Assembly (NCBI GenBank): GCA_903921455.1
Contig: CAIXPZ010000136.1
Location: forward strand, 1-12,808
DNA length: 12,808 bases
DNA from: an uncultured Verrucomicrobia subdivision 3 bacterium
Lineage (GTDB): Bacteria; Verrucomicrobiota; Verrucomicrobiae; Limisphaerales; UBA11358
Reading direction: 5' to 3'
Numbering within the stretch: position 1 is the stretch's first letter; each line of letters begins with the position of its first letter. The notes beneath the pieces were generated by a model that worked only from the letters and a program-made list of their open reading frames with translations, was not told where the DNA came from and made no database searches. The position numbers were made by a program, and so were the translations under genes. This document shows positions 6,352-12,808 of the stretch, piece after piece.

Positions 6352-6447
6352 AATTAGTATAATTAAATTGGTAAAACCCGCGCCGTTTTGACCGGGCCGG
6401 GCTGGGCCAATCCGGGCGCGAAAATTGGTATAACGAAATTGGAAAAA
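6352..6447 (+). promoter_or_regulatory. Two tandem copies of an AT-rich 25-bp motif upstream of the relaxase gene
   Basis: Positions 6352-6376 and 6423-6447 agree at 21 of 25 positions (AATT, then GTATAA, then AAATTGG, then AAAA), 71 bp apart. The first copy contains a perfect TATAAT (6358-6363) and the second TATAAC (6429-6434), so either may be a -10 element, but neither has a good -35 at the right spacing. The second copy overlaps the 18-bp element shared with 3641-3658. The motif may be a promoter pair or an operator for relaxase autoregulation. Confidence 0.5.
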
Positions 6448-6463
6448 TTCAAAAAATGCCGCC

Positions 6464-9250
6464 ATGTTCACGATGGCCAAAATCCGCGACGGCTCGACCT
6501 ATCTGGGGCAGCACCTTGTCCACAGCGATTACTACTCCGAAAACGAGCGGGTGGTCGGCCAGTGGACGGGCCAGGCGGCGGGTCGCCTCGGTCTGGCGGG
6601 ACGGGACATCAAGGCGGACGACGCGGCCTTTGAACACCTGCGCCGGAACCGACTGCCGGACGGCTCCGGGCGGCTGACGCCCCGCGATGCCGAGAACCGG
6701 ATTTGCTATCTGGACTTTCAGGTGTCGGCGCAAAAAAGCGTCTCTATAATGGCACTGACGGTCGGCGATGAGCGGCTGATTGCCGGGCATCGCCGGGCAG
6801 CGGCCAAAGGCTATGCCGAACTGGAGCGGTTTGCCGCCTGCCAGAACAACACCCATTGGGAGCGTCAAAACCGGCTTACCGGCAATCTGTGCGCCGCCCG
6901 TTTCAGCCATACGGCCAGCCGGGCGCTCGACCCGCAGTTGCATGACCACTTTGTCACCGCCAACGCCACCTTTGACGCCGCCAGCGGCGAATGGCGGGCC
7001 TTGACCGAACGGGAAATGCTGTCCGCCATCCGCTACGCCGGGAAAACGTATCAGAACGAGCTGGCGGTGGAATGCCGCCAGCTCGGCTATGAACTGGATG
7101 AAATCCGCGACGGCAAGGGGGCGATTACCGGCTTTGAAATCCGGGGTGTGCCGGAAGCGGTGCGGCAGCGGTTTTCCAAGCGGCGCAAGGAAGTCGAGGC
7201 GGGCATCGCCAAGTTTGAAAAGGAGCATGGCCGCGCGCCGACGGTGGGCGAAATCCATGTCATCACCACGGAAACCCGTTCCGCGAAACTGGCGGAAGCC
7301 AGCACGGAGCAGGTCGGGCGCTGGCAGCGGGCGGAGTTGTCGGCGGCGGAACTCCGCCAGTTGGAATCCGTGAAACAGGCGGCGATAAGCCGGACGCAAC
7401 ATGAGGTTGAAATTCCGGGCGGGGAACGGGAAGCCCTGCGGCGGGCGGTCAGCCATTTGTTTGAACGCCGTTCCGTGGTGCCGGAGCATGAAATTTTGGC
7501 GGAAGCCCTGAACCAGCAATTAGGCGCGGTGCAACTCGACCGGCTCAAGGCGGTCATGGAGCACGAGCCGCAACTGGTGCGGTTGGCCGAAGGCGGCTCG
7601 CTGTCGCGCCCCTGCGCCACGCGCAAGGGGCTGGCCGAGGAAAAATGGGCGGTGCATTTCGTCACGGAAAGCAAGGGGCGGTTTGAACGGCTGGGCGGCG
7701 TTGAAAAAATGGACCAGAAACTGTCCGATGAGCAGCGGACGGCGCTGGTCAGGCTGCTGGGCTCGCCGGATCAGGTGATGAGTTTGCGCGGGGCGGCGGG
7801 GGTGGGCAAAACCACCGCGCTGGATGAACTGCGGCGGATGCTGGAGCGCAACGGCAAATCCGTTCTGGCGGTGGCGCCAACCACGTCCGCAACGGACGTG
7901 TTGCGCAAAGAAGGATTTAAGCAGGCAACCACCGTGGCGGCGTTTCTTGCCCAGGATGGCAAACCGTCGGCGATGCCGCCGGTCTTGCTGGTGGATGAGG
8001 CCGGGCTGTTGTCCAACAAACAGGGAACGGCGTTGCTGCGCTGGGCGGAAGCCAATCATGGCCGCGTCATTTTCATTGGCGACACCCGGCAGCATTCGGG
8101 TGTCGAGGCCGGCGATTTTCTGCGCGTGCTGGAAAAACATTCGCCGCTGGAACGCGCCGAAATCGGGCAGGTGCGCCGCCAGCAAGGCCGGGCCTACCGC
8201 GACGCGGTGCAGACGATGGCGGGCGGGTCGGTGCGGGCGGGCATGGAAAAACTGGACGAGCTGGGCTGGGTGCGGGAAGGCAAAGCAGATTATTTGGCAA
8301 ACGCGGCGGCGGAATATGTTCAACGGACACGGCCAGACGCGGAGCGGGTGCTGTGCGTGTGTCCGACGTGGGCGGAAAATCACGCGCTCACGGCGGAGAT
8401 CCGCCAGCGGTTGCGCGCCGATGGCAAATTGGGACAAGGCCGGAATTTCACCGTTCACGACTCGCTTTCGTGGACGGAAATCCAGCGCGAGAATTCTCAC
8501 AACTACAAATCCGGCCTGCTGGTCACGTTCAACAAAAAGGCCGGCGGCTTTGACAAGGGTTCAACGTGGGAAGTCGTCGCCGCCGATTCCAGCCGCGTGG
8601 AACTCCGTAACGGACAGGGCGAGCAGCGGAGCGTGGACGTGAAAAAGACGGCCAAGGCGTTTGATGTGGGGACGGCGCGGGTGCTGGAAATGGCTCCGGG
8701 CGATTGGGTGCTGCTGCGGGACAACGACCGTAAGGCGGGGTTGGTGAATGGAAAAGTGCATCAGGTAAAATCCATCGCGGGCGACGTGCTGCATCTGGCG
8801 GACGGGTCGGCGCTGGACACGCGCCGGTTTAGCCGGTTCCTGCATGGCTACGCCATCACCAGCCATAAGGCGCAAGGGTTGACCGCCGCTCATGTGGTGG
8901 TTGCGGCGTCCAGGCTGGACGCCAAAGCCGCTTATGTGGCTTGCAGCCGGGGCAAGTTGTCCTGCACCATTCACACGCCGGACAAACCGGCGTTGCTGCG
9001 GAGTTTTCCGGCCGGCGACCGGCTGGCCGCGCTGGATCGTTTGCCGCCGGTGCTTGAATCCCCCGCCGTTTCTAACCGGCTTGCCGCGTTTCAATCCGTC
9101 GCCAAGATGAAAATACAGGAATTTGAGGAACGGCTTTCATTGAGCCTGGCTGCGTGGCAACTGCCGGTTTGCCGGCAGGTGCTGCACTGGCTCAAGCAAT
9201 TAATGCCCTCGGAAAAAGAACCACCAACCAAAGAACAGGAAATCACATGA
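6464..9250 (+). CDS. MobF-family conjugative relaxase-helicase (TrwC/TraI-like)
   Basis: This 928-residue protein nicks oriT, stays covalently bound to the 5' end and unwinds the transferred strand. The N-terminal HUH relaxase domain (1-300) has candidate nucleophile Tyr13, a second Tyr pair (23, 24), Asp84 in LDFQVSAQKSVS, and the metal-binding His triad 149, 160 and 162 in FSHTASRALDPQLHDHF. The spacing is nearly identical to R388 TrwC. The residue after Tyr13 is Leu, where TrwC has a second Tyr. The helicase domain is RecD-like: LSDEQRTAL (420-428), Walker A GAAGVGKTT (443-451), Walker B LLVDEAG (508-514), GDTRQHSG (539 on), SHKAQGLT (800-807) and YVACSRGK (824-831). The length is close to TrwC. 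Start at 6464, or 6473 (Met4). The next gene overlaps by ATGA. Confidence 0.96.
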   Translation: MFTMAKIRDGSTYLGQHLVHSDYYSENERVVGQWTGQAAGRLGLAGRDIKADDAAFEHLRRNRLPDGSGRLTPRDAENRICYLDFQVSAQKSVSIMALTVGDERLIAGHRRAAAKGYAELERFAACQNNTHWERQNRLTGNLCAARFSHTASRALDPQLHDHFVTANATFDAASGEWRALTEREMLSAIRYAGKTYQNELAVECRQLGYELDEIRDGKGAITGFEIRGVPEAVRQRFSKRRKEVEAGIAKFEKEHGRAPTVGEIHVITTETRSAKLAEASTEQVGRWQRAELSAAELRQLESVKQAAISRTQHEVEIPGGEREALRRAVSHLFERRSVVPEHEILAEALNQQLGAVQLDRLKAVMEHEPQLVRLAEGGSLSRPCATRKGLAEEKWAVHFVTESKGRFERLGGVEKMDQKLSDEQRTALVRLLGSPDQVMSLRGAAGVGKTTALDELRRMLERNGKSVLAVAPTTSATDVLRKEGFKQATTVAAFLAQDGKPSAMPPVLLVDEAGLLSNKQGTALLRWAEANHGRVIFIGDTRQHSGVEAGDFLRVLEKHSPLERAEIGQVRRQQGRAYRDAVQTMAGGSVRAGMEKLDELGWVREGKADYLANAAAEYVQRTRPDAERVLCVCPTWAENHALTAEIRQRLRADGKLGQGRNFTVHDSLSWTEIQRENSHNYKSGLLVTFNKKAGGFDKGSTWEVVAADSSRVELRNGQGEQRSVDVKKTAKAFDVGTARVLEMAPGDWVLLRDNDRKAGLVNGKVHQVKSIAGDVLHLADGSALDTRRFSRFLHGYAITSHKAQGLTAAHVVVAASRLDAKAAYVACSRGKLSCTIHTPDKPALLRSFPAGDRLAALDRLPPVLESPAVSNRLAAFQSVAKMKIQEFEERLSLSLAAWQLPVCRQVLHWLKQLMPSEKEPPTKEQEIT

Positions 9251-9534
9251 ACGAAACAGCCTATCAATTATTTGCCGGCAACGAGGGCGGATTCCTCACC
9301 GTGGAATTGCCGGACGGCAAAACCGCGCTGCCTTACATCGCACTGCGCGAAATCAAACATCATCCCAAGCCGGAGCGCATCGTCTTGGAATTCGCCGACA
9401 AAAACATCGAGGTGCATGGCGCAAAACTAACCGAGCTTTTTGAACTCCTTGCCACCATGAAGGTGAAAAAGATTGCCACCGGTGAAACCAAAAGCGGGTG
9501 CAAAATTGCTAGCATCAAGCTGCTGGAAGGATGA
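9247..9534 (+). CDS. Small conserved protein coupled to the relaxase gene
   Basis: The 95-residue protein starts at the ATG inside the ATGA overlap with the relaxase stop; a longer frame back to 9154 exists but would run inside the relaxase gene. A weak CAGGA lies upstream. The product looks like a compact mostly-beta domain (FLTVELPDGKTALPYIALRE, then RIVLEFADKNIEVHG), then a helix (KLTELFELLATMKV) and a final strand. I do not recognise a named family; it recalls small PH-like or single-strand-binding-like proteins only in general shape. Translational coupling suggests a role beside the relaxase, such as a relaxosome accessory protein. It is the last gene before the cargo. Confidence 0.75.
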   Translation: MNETAYQLFAGNEGGFLTVELPDGKTALPYIALREIKHHPKPERIVLEFADKNIEVHGAKLTELFELLATMKVKKIATGETKSGCKIASIKLLEG

Positions 9535-9554
9535 TGTTTTTCAGCGCGCCCATT

Positions 9555-9593
9555 CCAAAAGATACTTGCACAGATGTCTTTTGGCGTTACATT
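9555..9593 (+). promoter_or_regulatory. Promoter with overlapping inverted-repeat operator of the toxin-antitoxin-like operon
   Basis: CCAAAAGA (9555-9562) and TCTTTTGG (9577-9584) form a perfect 8-bp inverted repeat with a 14-bp centre. The -35 hexamer TTGCAC (9566-9571) sits in that centre, and a -10 hexamer TACATT (9588-9593) follows after 16 bp. The predicted start is near 9600, leaving a leader of about 17 nt before ATG 9617 with no Shine-Dalgarno site. A repressor on the palindrome would block the promoter, as in autoregulated toxin-antitoxin operons. The -35 is the same hexamer as that of the recombinase promoter. Confidence 0.6.
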
Positions 9594-9616
9594 TCCTTGG
9601 CAACAATAAAGCAACC

Positions 9617-9784
9617 ATGACGACCATCAATCACAATGCCAAGACGGCGAATCTCAAGCAGGAGGTTCGTCAGATTCAGGAAGCCGCAAAAAAAGTGGCG
9701 CGTTCCAAGGAATCCGCGATTCGATTTTTGCAATCCACAGGTATGCACTCCGCAACCGGCCAACTTAAACCACAGTTCCGCTGA
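9617..9784 (+). CDS. Small basic protein, possible antitoxin or accessory of the PARP-like protein
   Basis: A 55-residue protein beginning MTTINHNAKT. Residues 10-40 are a charged helix (LKQEVRQIQEAAKKVARSKE), and the end reads RFLQSTGMHSATGQLKPQFR. The pattern of a helix, then a 'FL...G(I/M)...(S/T)GxL...(Y/F)R' tail is one I recall from small proteins beside toxin-like genes on mobile elements, but I cannot name a family. Its stop overlaps the next start (TGATG), so the pair is translationally coupled, with the small gene first, the usual antitoxin position. It follows the promoter and palindrome at 9555-9593 and could be the repressor. The start at 9617 is chosen because the longer frame back to 9473 would overlap the relaxase-linked gene and the promoter. 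Confidence 0.65.
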   Translation: MTTINHNAKTANLKQEVRQIQEAAKKVARSKESAIRFLQSTGMHSATGQLKPQFR

Positions 9785-10353
9785 TGGTTTCCCGATCCTT
9801 CGTCCTTGGCTACCACGGCTGCGACGCTGAAGTCGCGCGAAAAATAGTTTCTGGCGACGAACAACTTTTTGTCAGTAAAAACGAATACGACTGGCTGGGC
9901 AGCGGACAATACTTTTGGGAAGACAGTTATTCCCGCGCTTTGCGCTGGGCCAAAGACGAGGAAGCCAAAAAGAGTGGCAAGGTAAAAAAGGCCGCCGTGC
10001 TGGGGGCCATCATAGATTTAGGAAACTGCCTGAACTTGATTGATGCCGAGCATTTGGATCTGGTCATAGCCGCCCACACTGCCTATCTGGAAATTTGTCA
10101 GGCATCCGGTGATGCGCCCGCGAAAAACAAGGGCAAAGACCTGCGCGAACGATACCTCGACAAGGCCGTGTTTGAAACGCTGCACCTGCTCCGTGAGCAG
10201 GATGGCAAAGCCCATTTTGACACCGTTCGCGCCTTCTTTGTCGAAGGCCACGAGCTTTATGCCACCGCCGGGCTGCGCTCGTTGGATCACATTCAGATTT
10301 GCGTCCGCAATCCGCGCAGCATCATCGGCTATTTTCTGCCACGAGAAATTTGA
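9784..10353 (+). CDS. PARP-like ADP-ribosyltransferase-fold protein, candidate toxin
   Basis: The 189-residue product has landmarks of the H-Y-[E/Q] ADP-ribosyltransferase fold. LGYHGC near the N-terminus has His11 in the NAD-binding position. YDWLGSGQYFWED (35-47) has Tyr43 in a loop like the PARP GKGIYFA motif. Near the C-terminus, HIQICVRNP (169-177) has Gln171 where PARPs carry the catalytic Glu in an EYIVYD strand. FVEGHELY (152-159) supplies another conserved-looking Glu (154). The helical middle (85-150) is longer than a minimal domain. The lack of an obvious Glu at the third position could mean a different acceptor or a degenerate enzyme. Its start overlaps the stop of the 55-residue gene. 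Activity and target are unknown; assignment is by motif resemblance, so another NAD-related fold remains possible. Confidence 0.75.
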   Translation: MVSRSFVLGYHGCDAEVARKIVSGDEQLFVSKNEYDWLGSGQYFWEDSYSRALRWAKDEEAKKSGKVKKAAVLGAIIDLGNCLNLIDAEHLDLVIAAHTAYLEICQASGDAPAKNKGKDLRERYLDKAVFETLHLLREQDGKAHFDTVRAFFVEGHELYATAGLRSLDHIQICVRNPRSIIGYFLPREI

Positions 10354-10384
10354 AACCAAGGCAGTTTGCCCGGTTCAACGGAGC

Positions 10385-10424
10385 AAGGTCGGTATTGCGG
10401 CGTAAGCCTCACGCCAGCGACCTT
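10385..10424. repeat. Two-part hairpin between convergent genes
   Basis: AAGGTCG (10385-10391) pairs with CGACCTT (10418-10424), enclosing a second stem GGCGT (10399-10403) with ACGCC (10411-10415). A further GAGGTT/AACCTC pair lies at 10443-10448 and 10466-10471. There is no T-run on either strand, so a classical terminator is unlikely, but the location between convergent genes suits transcript-end protection. Confidence 0.4.
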
Positions 10425-10469
10425 CTTGACAGAGCAACTGCGGAGGTTCCGGGACGGAATCCACAAACC

Positions 10470-10835
10470 TCAACTGTTTTTTGTAGCAACCGGGTGTTTC
10501 AATTCTTTTTCCTCTTTTTGAAGAATATCGATTTGCTTGATGACCGCGTTTGTAGTTCCTTTCGACAACTTCCCGCCAATGCAAATTGTTTTGACTTGTT
10601 TCTGCTGAATGGCTTTCACAAGGGGCAAAAGATTTGAACCCGCAATGACCACGTCATAGTTGGGGTAAATCATATGAAGCAAGGCGTCTTCCACGGCGTT
10701 CCAATCGCCGGGTGTCAATTTGACAAATAAAAGTCTTGAATATGGCAACAGAAAGTTTCCCAAACCACCGGCTTCAAACCGAATGAAACTATTTTGCTTG
10801 GCGGTTTCGTAACAAGTTTTGTTTTCACTGCTCAT
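10470..10835 (-). CDS. Hypothetical protein divergent from the HNH-DGQHK gene
   Basis: A 121-residue protein that I do not recognise. It starts at ATG 10835 with no visible Shine-Dalgarno site. The sequence looks genuinely coding, with mixed codon use and an amphipathic pattern. A probable alpha/beta core (RLLFVKLTPGDWNAVEDALL, then NYDVVIAGSNLLPLVKAI and VKTICIGGKLS) is followed by a basic helical C-terminus (IDILQKEEKELKH). No membrane segment is predicted. It is transcribed away from the HNH-DGQHK gene across a 126-bp intergenic gap and converges on the PARP-like gene. It could be a partner or regulator of the HNH gene, which is inference from neighbourhood only. Competing plus-strand frames here have unlikely compositions. 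Confidence 0.65.
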   Translation of the reverse strand: MSSENKTCYETAKQNSFIRFEAGGLGNFLLPYSRLLFVKLTPGDWNAVEDALLHMIYPNYDVVIAGSNLLPLVKAIQQKQVKTICIGGKLSKGTTNAVIKQIDILQKEEKELKHPVATKNS

Positions 10836-10933
10836 TTAATTTTGGAAATTCAGTGTTTTTGTGCCTACAACCGAGATTAAAGCAAGGGCTTTTAGGTGGC
10901 AAACCAAATGGAGTAGGCGAATTTCTTTTACCT

Positions 10934-10959
10934 CCTGACCCGCGTTGCTTAAAGTCAGG
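10934..10959. promoter_or_regulatory. Inverted repeat just before the HNH-DGQHK start
   Basis: CCTGAC (10934-10939) and GTCAGG (10954-10959) are perfect complements 14 bp apart, ending two bases before the ATG at 10962. It may be an operator between the two divergent genes or an mRNA hairpin that hides the start region; the right arm holds the only AGG near the start. A promoter could not be assigned in 10836-10961. Confidence 0.35.
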
Positions 10960-10961
10960 TC

Positions 10962-12575
10962 ATGGGTTCACTTTATCTTCACGCATTATCCTCCGACCAA
11001 CGGAAGGAGCTGGAAAAACGCCTGCACGAAACGCAAAAGGGCAAATGCTTCATTTGCGAGAAGCCGATTGACATGGTGCTCCATGCCGACGCAATTGACA
11101 TTGACCATGTCGAACCGATCAAAGTTGGCGGCAAAGACGATCCAAGCAATTTCGCCCTGACGCACGCATCTTGCAACCGCTCAAAACAGGCAAGCGATTT
11201 ACGGGTTGCCCGCGTCCTCGCCCGCTTTCTCGCAATTCGGGACGACGTAGCCAGCGCAAACAGAAGCCCAAATCTCGGCGATGTTTTACAACATTACAAA
11301 GGCGCGGCATTTGAACTGCCGATGCGGGTTGAAAACGGTTCGGTGTGCTACACGCTGCCCGATATGCAGCGGAACGATGTTGCCCGTGTCCCCCTTTACC
11401 GCGACGAATTGAGCGATTTGCAGTATTTCTTTGTGAAGCTGCCAATTGAATATCTTTTTCACGATGACCGCATCAACCCTCGCGCCGTTGGCGGCAGTCT
11501 GAATGGTCTAATCGAGGAATTTCATAAAAAACGCCCGCAGCTTCAAGTTTGCCTGGCGTGGGCTGAATTAAAACCGGGCGAATCTAAAACCAAAATTCTG
11601 GTCTTTGACGGCCAGCACAAGGCAACCGCCCAGGTGCTGCTTGGCGTCCGGGAAATTCCCATAAGAATTTTCCTGAATCCCAATCTCGACATTTTGCTGA
11701 CGGCAAACACGAATGCCGGCACGACGCTGCGGCAAATTGCATTCGACAAATCTGTGCAACGTCACCTCGGCAGCGCTCTATTCCTTGACCGCCTTGAAAG
11801 ATACCGAAAAGACCGTGGCCTATCGCCCGACGCGGAAAACTTCTCGGAACGCGACTTGGTAAATCACTTCAAAGGTGAATGGCGGGAAATGCGCCGCTAC
11901 ATTTTGGATGCCGTCCGCGACGCCATCACGCACCACCCCGACAACAAGCTCAAGGATTACATTGAATTTGGCGGCAAAGGGAAAGAACGACCGCTCTCGT
12001 ATAGTTCCGTTGAAAAAACTTTTTACTCGTTTTTCATTTATGGGGATGCCTTGGAAACGCCACTAAACCACATGATGGAAGAAAGCGAAAATCCGCGTGA
12101 GTTGGAAAAAGAACAAATCCAAAAACTCATGAACTTGGTCGCGGAGCGGGTTTATGCCGGAAAGTATGATCCGGCAATCGGCACTGCTCGTGTCGAAAGC
12201 CAAATCCAAAAAGGGACAGACATTCCAGAAGGTCATCTGTGCGCATACCGGTTAAGTCGGGAGGAAATTCTTTACGCTTGGTTGCGTCTGGTTCGGCAAA
12301 TTGTTCAAAATTACTTCATCACCGTGGGCAAACCCATCCTTGAAGACAAACTTTTTCAATACCGTTTCCCCGAACCACTCTGGGACAGCATCGAGAATTT
12401 TTTAACAAGCCTGACCAAGATGCCGCTTTGGGTTAATCGTGAACTTTCACAGACGGTCTTCGGCGGAAAGCAGAACCCGGAGTATTGGCAGACCATTTTT
12501 GAGTCAGGAAAGACTCCGCAAAATCAGCAGATTCTGCCTTGCGGCATCAATCTGATGAAGATGATTCAAGGCTGA
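10962..12575 (+). CDS. HNH nuclease fused to a ParB/DndB-like DGQH(K) domain, candidate defence protein
   Basis: The 537-residue protein has an N-terminal HNH/McrA-type zinc nuclease module (about 1-80). Cys29 and Cys32 (CFIC), His68 and Cys71 (HASC) are the likely zinc ligands, Asp48-His49 (IDHVEP) is the catalytic pair, and Asn63 and Asn72 follow. After a linker comes a ParB-like region (about 155-260) with INPRAVGGSLNGLIEEF and VFDGQHKATAQVLLGVREIP, in which DGQHK is at 216-220. This motif is known from DndB and DGQHR-domain proteins and is related to the DGQQR motif of DUF262/GmrS. The remaining 275 residues are helical and unassigned. The ATG is the first start after an in-frame TAA. Restriction of foreign or modified DNA is plausible but unproven. 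Base composition looks lower in GC than the relaxase gene. Confidence 0.85.
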   Translation: MGSLYLHALSSDQRKELEKRLHETQKGKCFICEKPIDMVLHADAIDIDHVEPIKVGGKDDPSNFALTHASCNRSKQASDLRVARVLARFLAIRDDVASANRSPNLGDVLQHYKGAAFELPMRVENGSVCYTLPDMQRNDVARVPLYRDELSDLQYFFVKLPIEYLFHDDRINPRAVGGSLNGLIEEFHKKRPQLQVCLAWAELKPGESKTKILVFDGQHKATAQVLLGVREIPIRIFLNPNLDILLTANTNAGTTLRQIAFDKSVQRHLGSALFLDRLERYRKDRGLSPDAENFSERDLVNHFKGEWREMRRYILDAVRDAITHHPDNKLKDYIEFGGKGKERPLSYSSVEKTFYSFFIYGDALETPLNHMMEESENPRELEKEQIQKLMNLVAERVYAGKYDPAIGTARVESQIQKGTDIPEGHLCAYRLSREEILYAWLRLVRQIVQNYFITVGKPILEDKLFQYRFPEPLWDSIENFLTSLTKMPLWVNRELSQTVFGGKQNPEYWQTIFESGKTPQNQQILPCGINLMKMIQG

Positions 12576-12808
12576 TGGGGAGCATTCGACATAGAAAAAA
12601 AACTGGACGACGGATGACGCGATTCAAACGGTTTTGACGGGCGGAACTGTCTGACCCACAAAACGAGGTATGCGTCTGAGCAACCACGTCATCATGGCGA
12701 TTGACAACTCACCCGCGGAGGACTTCAGGGACTGCTCAGCCGGAAGACCAGGTTGCAGACCAGTGAAGTGATGGTGATGATGCTGGTGCCATTGACGGTG
12801 CTGATGGA
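12576..12808. other. Right-end region without a confident gene
   Basis: No start-to-stop gene is supported in these 233 bp. The minus strand has an open frame from the right edge to a stop at 12624 (60 codons, His-rich first part) and another to a stop at 12725 with a hydrophobic end. The plus strand has an open frame entering the right edge from about 12705 with a hydrophobic stretch (MVMMLVPLTVLM) from 12771. One of these could be the end of a truncated gene continuing outside. No attachment site duplicate of the left end and no terminator were found. Confidence 0.4.

Noticed and set aside
6449..7519. A 356-codon minus-strand open frame opposite the relaxase gene
   Set aside because: The relaxase motifs are unambiguous on the plus strand. 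The antisense frame is long only because of high GC and has no recognisable domain.
10853..11071. Plus-strand frame reading GVGEFLLP, similar to GGLGNFLLP of the divergent 121-residue protein
   Set aside because: The likeness is a few residues long, the frame overlaps the start of the HNH gene, and the DNA is not convincingly related. Most likely chance.
12624..12806. Minus-strand partial gene at the right edge
   Set aside because: Three frames are partly open here, the translation is His-rich without a known motif, and the window cuts it off, so no gene is called.

Overview
The window carries part of an integrated mobilizable element with an accessory (cargo) end. It has a tyrosine recombinase, a MobF relaxase-helicase, a coupling-protein ATPase and several small conserved genes, but no type IV secretion channel genes. 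The host looks like a GC-rich, Shine-Dalgarno-poor bacterium. Verrucomicrobiota would fit the style of the sequence, but this is an impression and not a demonstrated assignment. Only one gene (minus strand, start at 2734) has a strong ribosome binding site, and several genes start at ATGA or TGATG overlaps with the gene before.

Layout. 1-140: the 5' end of an IS481-family transposase gene pointing out of the window, with a twice-repeated subterminal motif. 236-1410: a tyrosine recombinase behind a good sigma-70-like promoter whose predicted transcription start is the start codon itself. 1425-2734 (minus strand): a two-gene operon of a small conserved protein and a Y-family (DinB-like) translesion polymerase. 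2735-3713: almost 1 kb without a convincing gene, rich in inverted repeats (a nested one at 2848-3049, a long imperfect hairpin at 3121-3192, two mutually exclusive hairpins at 3292-3340). It is the best place to look for an oriT, an origin or a structured RNA. 3714-6197: a small unknown protein, a single-pass membrane protein and a soluble VirD4/TraD-like ATPase; the last two genes overlap. 6464-9534: the MobF relaxase and an overlapping 95-residue protein. 9555-12575: cargo.

The cargo has two units. The first is a 55-residue protein gene overlapping a gene for a protein that resembles the PARP-like ADP-ribosyltransferase fold. They sit behind a promoter whose -35 box lies inside a perfect 8-bp inverted repeat, an arrangement like a self-regulated toxin-antitoxin operon. 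The second is an unusual HNH nuclease-DGQH(K) (ParB/DndB-like) fusion, divergent from an unknown 121-residue protein; it may be a defence gene. The cargo looks lower in GC than the transfer genes, which suggests separate acquisition.

How the genes may work together (inference): the recombinase integrates and excises the element; the relaxase nicks and leads one strand; the coupling ATPase, anchored by the separate membrane protein, delivers it to a secretion channel supplied by another element; the Y-family polymerase may help in copying damaged or single-stranded incoming DNA; the cargo stabilises the element or protects the host.
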